In this document: piece by piece, positions 18,265 through 27,149 of the stretch | Numbering within the stretch: position 1 is the first letter of the stretch | Layout of the letters: every line of letters starts with the position of its first letter | NCBI RefSeq assembly: GCF_000379985.1 | Contig: NZ_KB904085.1 | Coordinates: 71,813-135,812, forward strand | Source of the DNA: Streptococcus caballi DSM 19004 | Lineage (GTDB): Bacteria > Bacillota > Bacilli > Lactobacillales > Streptococcaceae | Direction of reading: 5' to 3' | Length of the DNA: 64,000 nucleotides | The notes under the pieces: generated by a model | The model's input: only the letters and a program-made list of their open reading frames with translations | What the model was told of the DNA's origin: nothing | Databases searched by the model: none | Translations under genes and position numbers: made by a program

Positions 18265-18293
18265 AGTATATCATATCCCTATGCTTTTTTCAA
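18265..18293 (-). promoter_or_regulatory. xerS promoter, -35 inside dif
   Basis: On the minus strand, TTGAAA (18288-18293) and TATACT (18265-18270) are separated by exactly 17 bases and the -10 is extended (TGATATACT). The -35 hexamer is part of the right arm of the dif site. Confidence 0.65.
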
Positions 18294-18318
18294 GAAAATT
18301 ACAGTTTTTCGGAAAGAT
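18287..18318 (-). other. dif(SL)-like chromosome dimer resolution site
   Basis: Read on the minus strand, this has ATCTTTCCGAAAAACT, then the central GTAATTTTC and TTGAAAA. This matches what I remember of the atypical 31-base dif(SL) site of streptococci and lactococci, which lies just upstream of xerS. The position, 54 bases upstream of the xerS start, supports it. It marks the replication terminus region. Confidence 0.8.
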
Positions 18319-18343
18319 GATAAAAGAAAGACATTCTTTTTTA

Positions 18344-18369
18344 TTTTACATAATTAACATTATGTAAAA
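18344..18369. repeat. Palindrome ACATAAT-N4-ATTATGT, copy 1
   Basis: Perfect arms of 11 bases, TTTTACATAAT and ATTATGTAAAA, around TAAC, about 50 bases upstream of the xerS -35. Two related sites with the same 4-base spacer are at 20776-20793 and 21125-21142. Confidence 0.7.
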
Positions 18370-18431
18370 CTGCTGTGCATTGACCAACGTTTGTTTTGCT
18401 AGATTATTTTTATTATTTTTGAAATTTTAAC

Positions 18432-18485
18432 AAAAAATCTATCGCAGTACTAAAAGATTCAGTTAGTCCTCGCGATAGATTTTTG
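18432..18485 (-). terminator. Terminator of ffh
   Basis: AAAATCTATCGC (18434-18445) and GCGATAGATTTT (18472-18483) form a 12-base stem; on the minus strand it ends in TTTTTT. Confidence 0.8.
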
Positions 18486-18486
18486 T

Positions 18487-20058
18487 TTATTTACGTTTTT
18501 TCTTAGCTTTTTTTATTTTATTAGCTTGGCGTTTCATGGCTTGCTTCATAGCAAATTGTCCGACTTTGCCTTTTAATCCGCCACCAAACATTTGGCTCAT
18601 ATCCATATTACCACTTAAAGATGATAAATCTGGCATGCCACCTTGTCCCACCATTCCTTCAAGAGCTGACATATCCATACCGTTCATATCTGGCATATTT
18701 TTTGGCAAGTTATTTGGATTAACACCCATTTGTCGCATCATCTTATCCATATCACCATCACCAGACATGACACCTTGCATCATTTGCTTGGCTTGATTGA
18801 AATCTTTGATAAATTTATTGACTTCGACAAATGAGTTTCCCGAACCTGCAGCAATACGGCGACGGCGGCTTGGGTTGAGCAAATCAGGATTTTCACGTTC
18901 TTCTAGTGTCATTGATGACACAATAGCGCGTTTACGAGCGACAGCTTTTTCATCAACTTTAAAGTTTTTAAGCGCTGGGTTATTTGCCATACCAGGGATC
19001 ATTTTGAGCAAATCTTCCATTGGGCCCATATTCTGAACTTGATCAAGCTGGTCGATGAAATCGTTGAAATCAAAGGTGTTTTCACGCATTTTTTCTGCGA
19101 GTTCCAATGATTTTTTCTCGTCATATTCTTGGCTGGCTTTTTCAATCAATGTCAGCAAATCACCCATGCCAAGGATACGGCTAGACATACGGTCTGGGTG
19201 GAAGGTTTCAATATCCGTAATTTTTTCACCAGTACCAGTGAATTTGATTGGTTTACCAGTGATTTCACGGATTGAAAGTGCAGCACCACCACGTGTATCA
19301 CCGTCAATCTTAGTTAAAACAACCCCTGTGATATCCAATTGTTTGTTGAATTCATCAGCGACGTTGGCAGCTTCTTGACCAATCATGCTATCAACAACCA
19401 AAAGAATTTCATTTGGATTTGCTAAAGCTTTAACATCACGGAGTTCTTCCATGAGTTTTTCGTCAATTTGCAAACGACCAGCCGTGTCAATGATAACGTA
19501 ATCGTTGTGATTTTCTTTGGCTTGTGTCAAACCATTTGTCACGATTTCAACAGCTGAGTGGTCGGTTCCCATGTCAAAAACTGGGACATTGATTTGACTA
19601 CCAAGTGTTTTTAATTGGTCAATAGCCGCTGGTCGGTAAATATCGGCAGCAATCATCAAGGGGCGTGCATTTTCATCTTTAATCAGCTTGTTAGCTAATT
19701 TCCCTGCAAATGTTGTTTTACCAGCACCTTGGAGACCGACCATCATAATGATTGTTGGGATTTTAGGGGATTTTTCAAGTTCAGCAGTCTCAGACCCCAA
19801 AATAGCTGTCAATTCTTCATTGACAATTTTAATAATTTGTTGTGTAGGGTCAAGCGTATCAATAATTTCGTGACCGATAGCACGTTCACGCACACGCTTG
19901 ATAAAAGTTTTAACAACTGGTAATGAAACGTCAGCTTCAAGAAGAGCCAGACGAATCTCTTTCGTGACCTCTTGAACGTCTTTTTCAGACAACTTCTTCT
20001 TTCCGCGAATATTTTTGAAAACGCCCTGTAAGCGTTCAGTTAAACTTTCAAATGCCAT
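18487..20058 (-). CDS. ffh: Signal recognition particle protein Ffh
   Basis: GTPase that, with 4.5S RNA, brings signal-sequence-bearing nascent proteins to FtsY and the translocon. The N domain is followed by the G domain with MVGLQGAGKTTFAGKLA (about residue 105), DTAGR (about 190), TKIDGDTRGGAALS (about 245) and GTGEK. The C-terminal M domain (from about 300) has the RNA-binding SGNSFVEVNKFIKDFNQAKQM and a Met/Gly-rich tail ending in a lysine-rich run. GGAG precedes the ATG. Length 523 residues is normal. It is separated from ylxM by 326 bases. Confidence 0.98.
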   Translation of the reverse strand: MAFESLTERLQGVFKNIRGKKKLSEKDVQEVTKEIRLALLEADVSLPVVKTFIKRVRERAIGHEIIDTLDPTQQIIKIVNEELTAILGSETAELEKSPKIPTIIMMVGLQGAGKTTFAGKLANKLIKDENARPLMIAADIYRPAAIDQLKTLGSQINVPVFDMGTDHSAVEIVTNGLTQAKENHNDYVIIDTAGRLQIDEKLMEELRDVKALANPNEILLVVDSMIGQEAANVADEFNKQLDITGVVLTKIDGDTRGGAALSIREITGKPIKFTGTGEKITDIETFHPDRMSSRILGMGDLLTLIEKASQEYDEKKSLELAEKMRENTFDFNDFIDQLDQVQNMGPMEDLLKMIPGMANNPALKNFKVDEKAVARKRAIVSSMTLEERENPDLLNPSRRRRIAAGSGNSFVEVNKFIKDFNQAKQMMQGVMSGDGDMDKMMRQMGVNPNNLPKNMPDMNGMDMSALEGMVGQGGMPDLSSLSGNMDMSQMFGGGLKGKVGQFAMKQAMKRQANKIKKAKKKRK

Positions 20059-20384
20059 ATTTTATCTCCATTAAAATTCTTTATAAAATTAACGATAAAC
20101 ACCGTCCTCGAGATGCCTCCCCACCCATGACTGCGCACGCTACTTTATTGCTGACGCTAGCTTCTAGCAGAACAACAGCTGCGTCATTGTCTTGCGCAAA
20201 TGAGAAAACTGTTTTACTCAACTAAAACACTAAGAACAAAACCATGATTTACGAGCTTCCTCAGCAAACATATAAATCATTGGGGAAATGCCCCCTTTTT
20301 CAACGGTAAATACCAAATAACTCAACTACCAATACCAATATTGTTATTTTGCATCAATCAAATCATTTGTTTGTTCTCTTCAGT
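20059..20384. other. 326-base gap between ylxM and ffh
   Basis: No convincing open frame. Contains a short plus-strand hairpin, GGGG-N5-CCCC followed by CTTTTT at 20282-20300, and a more GC-rich stretch (20100-20220). ylxM and ffh are usually nearly adjacent, so this is either an insertion remnant or a long leader. Confidence 0.4.
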
Positions 20385-20717
20385 TTATTCTCGGTTATCA
20401 ATACTGCTAAGAATGGTAATCTGCTCTGTCAAAAATGAGTCATCAGGATATTTTGATAAAATCTCATCAAAAATCTGACTGCGGACAATATAATCCGAAT
20501 ACATGTGCAGCTTCCTTTCGTAAGCTTCTAAAATCTTTTCAGTTCGTTTAATATTATCATAAACTGCTTGGCGGCTGACGCCAAATTCCTCAGCAATCTC
20601 TGCCAGACTGTAATCATCTGCATAATAAAGCTCAATGTAGTTCATCTGCTTATCTGTCAGTAAAGCTGCATAGAACTCAAATAGAACATTCATACGATTG
20701 GTTTTTTCAATTTCCAT
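20385..20717 (-). CDS. ylxM: YlxM family SRP-associated helix-turn-helix protein
   Basis: Small UPF0122 protein that is co-encoded with ffh and modulates SRP function. Sigma-70 region 4-like helix-turn-helix: [23 protein letters not shown] (about residues 36-58), followed by a helical tail. 110 residues, typical. The ribosome site is weak (GAG). A promoter at 20730-20758 would give a leader of only a few bases. Normally in one operon with ffh; here the gap is unusually long. Confidence 0.93.
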   Translation of the reverse strand: MEIEKTNRMNVLFEFYAALLTDKQMNYIELYYADDYSLAEIAEEFGVSRQAVYDNIKRTEKILEAYERKLHMYSDYIVRSQIFDEILSKYPDDSFLTEQITILSSIDNRE

Positions 20718-20729
20718 AAGCTCTATTCT

Positions 20730-20758
20730 ATCATATTTTTTGGGCTTTTAATAGTCAA
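20730..20758 (-). promoter_or_regulatory. ylxM promoter
   Basis: Minus strand TTGACT (20753-20758), 17-base spacer, TATGAT (20730-20735), 12 bases before the start codon. A palindrome of the ACATAAT-N4-ATTATGT type lies 17 bases upstream of the -35. Confidence 0.65.
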
Positions 20759-20775
20759 AAATCGAGCAATATTTC

Positions 20776-20793
20776 ACATAATTAAATTTATGT
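20776..20793. repeat. Palindrome ACATAAT-N4-TTTATGT, copy 2
   Basis: Same geometry as the perfect site at 18344-18369, with one arm mismatch. It is upstream of the ylxM promoter, in the position of an activator site. Confidence 0.6.
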
Positions 20794-21124
20794 TAACTAA
20801 AAACCCTTATAAATGATTCATTTTTAGAGAGGCGACTGACAGGCGGTCTTGAGCAGGATATGGAGCTAATAAATCAGCATCGGTACACAAAATAACACAC
20901 GGGCCTCTATCTTTATTTAAGCAGTCAGGAGGCTGGTCAAAAACAATCATCTGTCTGGGATATGCCAGCAGATCAGACCAATTTCCGAATTAAGTCACTT
21001 TTTGAAAGCCACAGATCTGCGACCTATATCCATGCAGGGATGGTAGTCTTCACACCGAAATTGTTTGTGAAAAATAGGTTGCATTCTTCATGACTTCCTT
21101 TGGATGAGACAGCTAAAAATTTTA

Positions 21125-21142
21125 ACATAGATAAAATTATGT
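21125..21142. repeat. Palindrome ACATAGA-N4-ATTATGT, copy 3
   Basis: Third site of the family, spacer TAAA, one arm mismatch pair; it lies just beyond the gntR stop codon. Confidence 0.55.
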
Positions 21143-21149
21143 AAATATA

Positions 21150-21848
21150 TTAGCTATTTTCTAAATAAAATTCAAAACGGTCGCCGACGTACTGGCTGTG
21201 AACGTATTCAAAAGGCCTACCGTCTGTAAAATAGGACACCTGAGTCAAAGCCAAAAGGGCATGTCCGCGACTAACCGATAAAAAATTAGCAACACGTTCG
21301 CTTGCCGTCTTGGCGTATATAGTCTGCTGACTTTTCCCAATTTCAAAACCGTTTTCAGTCAAAGTCTTGAAAAAATGTTCAGTAATGTCTGTGCGTTGGA
21401 ATCCCTTAATTAATTTTTCAGGAATAGCTGCTACTTCAAAAACTAGGGGAACATTGTCTGCATAGCGCACGCGCTCCATACGAATCACGTAGTCGAACTT
21501 CTTAAGGCCGAGCTTTTGCATTTCAGCTTCGCTGGCTAGTTTACGCTGATAAGAGATAAGTCTGCTGGATGGCGTCTTACCTTGTGAGCGAACAATGTCA
21601 GTAAAACTAGTTGTCCCACGCATTTTTTCTTGCACACGGTGACTGGCCACATAAGTCCCACTACCCGCACGGCGCTCCAAAATGCCCTCATCAACCAAAA
21701 GGGTTACTGCTTGACGAAGCGTCATTCGACTGACACCAAATGTATCCGCCAAATCACGCTCACTAGGTAGACGTTGCCCAATTTTCCACCTTTCTTGGTC
21801 AATTTCTTTCTTGATAGCATTATGGATACTGATATAAGCGGGTGTCAT
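21150..21848 (-). CDS. GntR-family regulator (HutC/UTRA type)
   Basis: Winged helix at the N-terminus: RWKIGQRLPSERDLADTFG, then VSRMTLRQAVTLLVDEGILE and GSGTYVAS (residues about 20-70). A UTRA effector domain follows (about 90-230), ending PFEYVHSQYVGDRFEF. This is the usual HutC-subfamily layout; ligands are mostly sugar phosphates or small metabolites. AAGGAGAG precedes the ATG. It is divergent from guaA with a shared 194-base intergenic region, a common streptococcal arrangement. The ligand is unknown. Confidence 0.9.
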   Translation of the reverse strand: MTPAYISIHNAIKKEIDQERWKIGQRLPSERDLADTFGVSRMTLRQAVTLLVDEGILERRAGSGTYVASHRVQEKMRGTTSFTDIVRSQGKTPSSRLISYQRKLASEAEMQKLGLKKFDYVIRMERVRYADNVPLVFEVAAIPEKLIKGFQRTDITEHFFKTLTENGFEIGKSQQTIYAKTASERVANFLSVSRGHALLALTQVSYFTDGRPFEYVHSQYVGDRFEFYLENS

Positions 21849-21875
21849 TGATCTCTCCTTCGTATTCTTTGCCTT

Positions 21876-21905
21876 ATTTTATCATATTTTTGAGAAAAAT
21901 AGCAA
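21876..21905 (-). promoter_or_regulatory. gntR promoter
   Basis: Minus strand TTGCTA (21900-21905), 18-base spacer, extended -10 TGATAAAAT (TAAAAT at 21876-21881). Confidence 0.55.
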
Positions 21906-21964
21906 AGCGATGTCGCTAGTTTTGGTTCTCTTTCTCAACATTTTCAAAAGCTTTGATATTTCTA

Positions 21965-21993
21965 CTGATAAATCTGCTGTTTTATGCTAAAAT
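21965..21993 (+). promoter_or_regulatory. guaA promoter
   Basis: CTGATA (21965-21970), 17-base spacer and extended -10 TGCTAAAAT (21985-21993), 50 bases upstream of the guaA start. Confidence 0.55.
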
Positions 21994-22004
21994 AGACTCA
22001 GTAC

Positions 22005-22024
22005 TGTCAGGCAAAAGCCTGACA
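22005..22024 (+). promoter_or_regulatory. Leader hairpin of guaA
   Basis: TGTCAGGC (22005-22012) pairs perfectly with GCCTGACA (22017-22024) over AAAA, ending 18 bases before the start codon and followed by only AAAAATA. It lies at the 5' end of the transcript and could protect the mRNA or affect initiation; it lacks a T run and is not a terminator. Confidence 0.5.
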
Positions 22025-22042
22025 AAAATAGAAAGGATAACA

Positions 22043-23605
22043 ATGACTGATAATTCTACTTTGAACGATGTTCAAAAAATCATTGTTCTTGACTATGGTA
22101 GCCAGTACAACCAGCTGATTGCACGCCGTATTCGTGAATTTGGTGTCTTTTCTGAATTGAGAAGTCACAAGATTACTGCTGACGAGGTGCGTGCCATCAA
22201 CCCTATCGGTATTGTGCTATCTGGCGGACCAAACTCGGTTTATGCTGACAACGCTTTTGGCATCGACGAAGAGATTTTTGAACTTGGTATTCCAATACTA
22301 GGAATCTGTTATGGTATGCAGTTGCTGACTGACAAGCTTGGTGGGAAGGTTGTCCCAGCCGATCAAACAGGAAACAGTGAGTACGGTCAATCAACACTTA
22401 ACTTGCGTGCAGAATCTTCTCTTTTTGCCGATACTCCCAAAGAGCAAGTTGTCCTCATGAGTCATGGGGATGCTGTCACAGAAATTCCAGCTGGTTTCCA
22501 CTTGGTAGGGGATTCTTCAGATTGCCCTTATGCCGCTATTGAAAATACTGATAGAAAAATCTATGGTATTCAGTTCCACCCAGAAGTCCGTCATTCCATT
22601 TATGGAAACGAGATTTTGCGTAACTTTGCTTTCGGTATTTGTGGTGCTAAAGGTGACTGGTCAATGGATAACTTCATTGATATGCAAATTCATGAAATCC
22701 GCCAAAAAGTTGGTAAGCGTAAAGTTCTCCTTGGTCTGTCTGGCGGTGTAGACTCTTCAGTCGTTGGTGTCCTTTTGCAAAAAGCTATCGGTGATCAGCT
22801 GACTTGTATCTTCGTTGACCACGGTCTTCTCCGTAAAAATGAAGGCGACCAAGTCATGAATATGCTTGGCGGTAAATTTGGTCTCAATATCATTCGTGTA
22901 GATGCTTCTAAGCGTTTCTTAGACCTTTTAGCAGACATTGATGATCCTGAGAAAAAACGCAAAATCATCGGTAACGAATTTGTTTATGTCTTTGATGACG
23001 AAGCTAGCAAACTCAAAGGTGTGGATTTCCTTGCTCAGGGAACGCTCTATACAGATGTTATCGAATCAGGAACTGAAACTGCTCAAACCATCAAATCTCA
23101 CCACAATGTCGGTGGCCTGCCAGAGGATATGCAGTTTGAGTTGATTGAGCCACTCAACACTCTTTTTAAAGATGAAGTTCGTGCGTTGGGTACAGCGCTT
23201 GGAATGCCTGATGAAGTTGTTTGGCGTCAGCCATTCCCGGGGCCAGGACTTGCTATCCGCGTTATGGGTGCCATTACCGCTGAAAAACTCGAAACTGTTC
23301 GCGAATCAGATGCCATTCTCCGCGAGGAAATTGCCAAAGCAGGTCTTGAACGCGATGTATGGCAATACTTTACTGTCAACACCGGTGTTCGCTCAGTTGG
23401 GGTTATGGGGGACGGTCGTACTTACGATTACACGATTGCTATCCGCGCCATCACTTCTATTGATGGTATGACAGCCGACTTTGCTCAGCTACCTTGGGAT
23501 GTCCTCAAGAAAATCTCAACTCGTATCGTTAACGAAGTTGACCACGTTAATCGCATAGTCTATGATATCACTAGCAAACCACCAGCAACTGTTGAGTGGG
23601 AATAA
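22043..23605 (+). CDS. guaA: GMP synthase (glutamine-hydrolysing)
   Basis: Converts XMP to GMP. The class I amidotransferase domain has the catalytic Cys in GICYGMQLL (about residue 92) and His-Glu in FHPEVRHS (about 182). The ATP pyrophosphatase domain has the P-loop [14 protein letters not shown] (about 233), and the C-terminal dimerisation domain ends [13 protein letters not shown]. The start at 22043 (MTDNSTLND) follows AAAGGA; the longer frame from 21953 overlaps the promoter. Length 520 residues, complete. The leader has a stable hairpin. Confidence 0.98.
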   Translation: MTDNSTLNDVQKIIVLDYGSQYNQLIARRIREFGVFSELRSHKITADEVRAINPIGIVLSGGPNSVYADNAFGIDEEIFELGIPILGICYGMQLLTDKLGGKVVPADQTGNSEYGQSTLNLRAESSLFADTPKEQVVLMSHGDAVTEIPAGFHLVGDSSDCPYAAIENTDRKIYGIQFHPEVRHSIYGNEILRNFAFGICGAKGDWSMDNFIDMQIHEIRQKVGKRKVLLGLSGGVDSSVVGVLLQKAIGDQLTCIFVDHGLLRKNEGDQVMNMLGGKFGLNIIRVDASKRFLDLLADIDDPEKKRKIIGNEFVYVFDDEASKLKGVDFLAQGTLYTDVIESGTETAQTIKSHHNVGGLPEDMQFELIEPLNTLFKDEVRALGTALGMPDEVVWRQPFPGPGLAIRVMGAITAEKLETVRESDAILREEIAKAGLERDVWQYFTVNTGVRSVGVMGDGRTYDYTIAIRAITSIDGMTADFAQLPWDVLKKISTRIVNEVDHVNRIVYDITSKPPATVEWE

Positions 23606-23610
23606 TCAAT

Positions 23611-23652
23611 ATTAAAAGCTCTGAAATAAAGATTTCGGAGCTTTTAATTTTT
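23611..23652. terminator. Bidirectional terminator between guaA and the ABC exporter
   Basis: ATTAAAAGCTC and GAGCTTTTAAT are the outer arms (23611-23621 and 23638-23648), with further pairing of TGAAAT and ATTTCG inside; T-rich on plus. Confidence 0.8.
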
Positions 23653-23669
23653 TTGTGTGAGATTAAATT

Positions 23670-25415
23670 CTACAGACTACTTACATCCTGAGCTGTCTGC
23701 ATTTGATAGTAGACACCTTTTTGCGCCATGAGTTGAGTGTGATTACCGTACTCAACGATATTACCATCAACCATGACTAAAATTAGGTCTGCACTTCTAA
23801 TGGTTGATAAGCGGTGAGCGATGATAAAGCTGGTTCGTCCTTTCATAAGCTTTTCAAAAGCTTCTTGAATCAGTATTTCAGTCCGTGTATCAATGGAGGA
23901 GGTTGCTTCATCTAAAATCAGCATTTTAGGAATTTTGATAAAGATTCTGGCGATGGTCAATAGCTGATGCTGTCCTTGCGACAAGGAAGAACCTGCGTCG
24001 GCCAGATAAGTATCATAACCTTGTGGTAACTGACGGATAAAAAAGTCTGCATTAGCTGCCTTGGCTGCTGCGACTACTTCTTCACGGCTGGCATCTGGAT
24101 AACCATAAGCGATATTGTCATGAATGGTCCCTGTTTTAAGCCAGGTTTCCTGCAAGACCATACCAATTTGTTTACGAAGGTCTTCAACAGCATAATCGCT
24201 AATAGGCACACCGTCTAACAAGATCTGGCCGCCATCAACTTCGTAAAAACGCATGAGAAGATTGATGAGGGTTGATTTTCCAGCCCCTGTCGGCCCAACG
24301 ATAGCAACCTTGGAAGCCGCTGGAATATCCAATGTCAGATCTTTAATCAAAGGCTTGTCTTTGAGATAGCCAAAGGATACGTGATTGAAAGAAACCTGTC
24401 CTTTTAATTTTTGAGCATCCAACTTTGCTTTGACAGGCAAAACTTGGTAACCCTCATCCAAAATCATATAAAGTCGATCTGCACAGGCAAGGGCACTCTG
24501 CATTTCCGACAAAACTGACGAGATATCATTGAAAGGCTTGGTGTACTGATTGACGTAATTGAGGAAGGTGGTCAACTGTCCAACGGTAAAGGCACCGGAC
24601 ATAATTCTCAGTGCTCCCACTCCCGCCAAAAGCCCATAAATGAGGCTGTTGATAAAGCGGGTAGATGGATTGACGGCAGAGGAATAAAATATGGCTCCTT
24701 GCGAATAGTCGGCATAGGTTATATTGATTTTGGTAAAGTCAGAGATGCTTTGCTCTTGGGCATTGAAAGTCTGCAAGAGACTTTCTTGCGTAATCATTTC
24801 CTCAATAAACTGAGTTTGTCGTCCTCGCGACTGAGTTTGATTTTGATAAAGCGTGTAGCTTTTATTTGCAATAAAACGCGCCACAAATAATGATAAGGGG
24901 GTTAAAATCAGTACCAAGAAAAGCATGAGAAAATCAATGTCAGCCATAGTGATGATGGTAATGATAATTGTCAAAATACCAATAAAGAATTGGTTGAAGA
25001 CCATGAGTAGGCCATTGCTAAGTTGCTCAGTATCTGTCGTGACGCGGCTAACCAAATCTCCAACGCTTTTCCTATCCAAGTAAGAAATGGGAAGCTGATT
25101 CAGTTTGACCATGACCTTCTGACGGAATTCAGAGATAAGTCGAAAGACCAGTTTATTATAAATCAAAGGATTGAGCCATTGGATGAGGGTATTGATCAAA
25201 ATAACTACAACCATTTTGATCAAAATAGGGAGAAGTAATTTGAGAGAATTAGGCTTCAAAACCACATCTACAGCATTCCCGATTAAGATTGGAAGATAGA
25301 CTGTCAAAACAACTTGGATGACAGTGCCCAGCATTGCCCAGACAATTAGACGTTTCTGAGCTATCAAATCCTTGACTAGGCGTTTGCTAGTTTGACCTTG
25401 ATTAGATGCTCTCAT
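23670..25415 (-). CDS. ABC multidrug exporter half-transporter, second subunit
   Basis: Fused membrane-ATPase half-transporter of 581 residues: six-helix domain (about 20-310), then Walker A VGPTGAGKSTLINLL (about 370), signature LSQGQHQLLTIARIF and Walker B MLILDEATSSID. The ATG at 25415 (MRASNQGQTSKR) follows GGAGAAGGGAA; the longer frame from 25496 lies inside the upstream gene. It overlaps its partner by 14 bases, the usual arrangement of heterodimeric exporters such as PatAB/SatAB/EfrAB. Its catalytic Glu after Walker B is present, so this is the subunit with the consensus ATP site. The substrate is unknown. Confidence 0.92.
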   Translation of the reverse strand: MRASNQGQTSKRLVKDLIAQKRLIVWAMLGTVIQVVLTVYLPILIGNAVDVVLKPNSLKLLLPILIKMVVVILINTLIQWLNPLIYNKLVFRLISEFRQKVMVKLNQLPISYLDRKSVGDLVSRVTTDTEQLSNGLLMVFNQFFIGILTIIITIITMADIDFLMLFLVLILTPLSLFVARFIANKSYTLYQNQTQSRGRQTQFIEEMITQESLLQTFNAQEQSISDFTKINITYADYSQGAIFYSSAVNPSTRFINSLIYGLLAGVGALRIMSGAFTVGQLTTFLNYVNQYTKPFNDISSVLSEMQSALACADRLYMILDEGYQVLPVKAKLDAQKLKGQVSFNHVSFGYLKDKPLIKDLTLDIPAASKVAIVGPTGAGKSTLINLLMRFYEVDGGQILLDGVPISDYAVEDLRKQIGMVLQETWLKTGTIHDNIAYGYPDASREEVVAAAKAANADFFIRQLPQGYDTYLADAGSSLSQGQHQLLTIARIFIKIPKMLILDEATSSIDTRTEILIQEAFEKLMKGRTSFIIAHRLSTIRSADLILVMVDGNIVEYGNHTQLMAQKGVYYQMQTAQDVSSL

Positions 25416-27138
25416 TTCCCTTCTCCTTCCTATGCTGCGAGTAATGAATGGATTGATAAAGTTCATTGTTTGCCAGTAATTCATCGTGGTTAGCAAAACC
25501 AGCCTGTTGCCCTTTATTAAGTAAGAGAATCTTATCTGCTGATTTCAAGCTATTAGTCCGTTGCGAAATCATGATAACTGTCGTTCCTTGAAGATTTTCT
25601 TTTATGGCCGACAGGAGTTTAGCTTCTGTCAAATAATCCAAAGCTGAGGTAGAATCATCCAAAATTAAAAACGGTGCTGGCTGTAAAAGCGCTCTGGCAA
25701 TGGTCAAGCGTTGCCTTTGTCCTCCAGAAAAATTACGACCGAAAGCTTCGACAACTTCATCAAGTTGTCCTTCTCTCTCAGTCACAAAATCGCTAGCCTG
25801 CGCAATATCAAGTGCCCACCACAGCTCTTGATCACTGACCTCTCGTTCTAGTCCTAAAGTCAAATTAGAACGGATACTGCCTTGAAAAAGCTCTGCTTTT
25901 TGCGGAACGACCCTAACCCACTGACGCCACTGCCTAATAGTTTGGGGAGATTTATTCTTTTGGAAAATCGCTAAGCTGCCTTCTTGAGGCGTATAGAGGT
26001 GATTGAGCAGCTCTACCAAAGTTGACTTGCCAGAACCTGTCCCACCAATAATCCCTAAGAACTGGCCACTTTGAAGAGTAAAATCTAAGTCTTTCAAAGC
26101 TGCTTCAGCCGCCATTGGATAGGTAAAAGATATGTGATTGAGAACCAAAGCATGGCCATTTGACTCAAATATTTCAAGGTCGCCATCCAGGTTTTCGGAT
26201 GGCTTGTCAAAAACTTCTACGATACGTTTGGCACTTATGAAGCTCTGATTAAGAGAAGTTACTAGCATGGTCATCTTCAAAAGTTCGGTCAGGATCTGAA
26301 GCAGGTAATTGACCAAAGCAATCAGCATCCCTTGTGACAACAGTTTATCTGATACTTGAATACTTCCATTCCAGATGACTATGAGGAGAGTCACATTGAC
26401 TACTAGGTAGGTCAGCGGAGTGACTAGGCTAGACAGACTTCCTGCCTTTAATTGTAAGTCTGTGTAGTCTTGATTGAGCTGAGCAAATTGTTTTTCTTCA
26501 TTATCAACTTGATTGAACGCTCGGATAACACGAACCCCTTGCATTTGTTGTCTAGTCAGATTGACAATCTTGTCTGTTGCTAAACGAATTTTAGCATAGA
26601 GAGGATTAAGCAAGCGTGACATGACAAAAACGATTATAAAAAGGACCATGACCATTCCCCAAAACCAAAGAGTCATCTTTGAACTGATTGTAAAGGACAT
26701 GATAATGGCTCCGAAAACAATGATAGGGGCTCTCAAAAAGAGACGAAGAAATTGGTTGATTCCTGTCTGAATTTGATAGGTATCACTGGTTAGGCGAGTG
26801 ACTAGACTTGATGTTGTCAGCTCATCGCGGTCTTTTTTGCTAAGAGACATAATTTTGACAAAAAGATCTTGGGTTAGCTGCTTGGTGTAGCCAACTGCCG
26901 ATTTTGATGAGAAATACTGGGCTGTTAGAGAGACTATAACTCCCACACTGGCTAAACCAAATAGGAGTAAAATCATCAGTAAAAGCTGACTTTTATCATG
27001 ATGAGGAATGATACTATCAACAATTCTCGCGATGATAACAGGAATTAGAAGTTCAAAAGAAGCTTCTAATAATTTAAAAAAGGGGCCTAAAATAGTTTCT
27101 TTTAGATACCCTTTAAAATATTGACTTAACTCTTTCAT
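25402..27138 (-). CDS. ABC multidrug exporter half-transporter, first subunit
   Basis: Partner of the downstream half-transporter. Six membrane helices (about 10-300), then GGTGSGKSTLVELL (Walker A), FSGGQRQRLTIARALL (signature) and FLILDDSTSALD (Walker B). The residue after Walker B is Asp instead of the catalytic Glu, the mark of the degenerate site in heterodimeric exporters. 578 residues. It lies 11 bases after the lysozyme-like gene with only a weak ribosome site. Probably exports drugs or toxic metabolites (family inference). Confidence 0.92.
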   Translation of the reverse strand: MKELSQYFKGYLKETILGPFFKLLEASFELLIPVIIARIVDSIIPHHDKSQLLLMILLLFGLASVGVIVSLTAQYFSSKSAVGYTKQLTQDLFVKIMSLSKKDRDELTTSSLVTRLTSDTYQIQTGINQFLRLFLRAPIIVFGAIIMSFTISSKMTLWFWGMVMVLFIIVFVMSRLLNPLYAKIRLATDKIVNLTRQQMQGVRVIRAFNQVDNEEKQFAQLNQDYTDLQLKAGSLSSLVTPLTYLVVNVTLLIVIWNGSIQVSDKLLSQGMLIALVNYLLQILTELLKMTMLVTSLNQSFISAKRIVEVFDKPSENLDGDLEIFESNGHALVLNHISFTYPMAAEAALKDLDFTLQSGQFLGIIGGTGSGKSTLVELLNHLYTPQEGSLAIFQKNKSPQTIRQWRQWVRVVPQKAELFQGSIRSNLTLGLEREVSDQELWWALDIAQASDFVTEREGQLDEVVEAFGRNFSGGQRQRLTIARALLQPAPFLILDDSTSALDYLTEAKLLSAIKENLQGTTVIMISQRTNSLKSADKILLLNKGQQAGFANHDELLANNELYQSIHYSQHRKEKGNESI

Positions 27139-27149
27139 TTTGACACTTT

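Larger units (their letters stand above)
20718..21149. other. 432-base gap between gntR and ylxM, possible gene remnant
   Basis: Besides the ylxM promoter and two palindromes, the plus strand has a stop-free stretch without a start codon from the codon after a TAA at about 20891 to a TGA at 21092. It includes SVWDMPADQTNFRIKSLF and YIHAGMVVFTPKLF. Composition resembles protein-coding sequence, so this may be a decayed gene; I do not recognise it. Confidence 0.3.

Noticed and set aside
20282..20300. Plus-strand GGGG/CCCC hairpin with T run as a terminator
   Set aside because: No plus-strand gene ends nearby and the stem has only four pairs, so I do not list it as a terminator.
22005..22024. 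Guanine or other purine riboswitch before guaA
   Set aside because: The leader is only about 40-50 bases and contains a single short hairpin; conserved purine-aptamer loops are absent.
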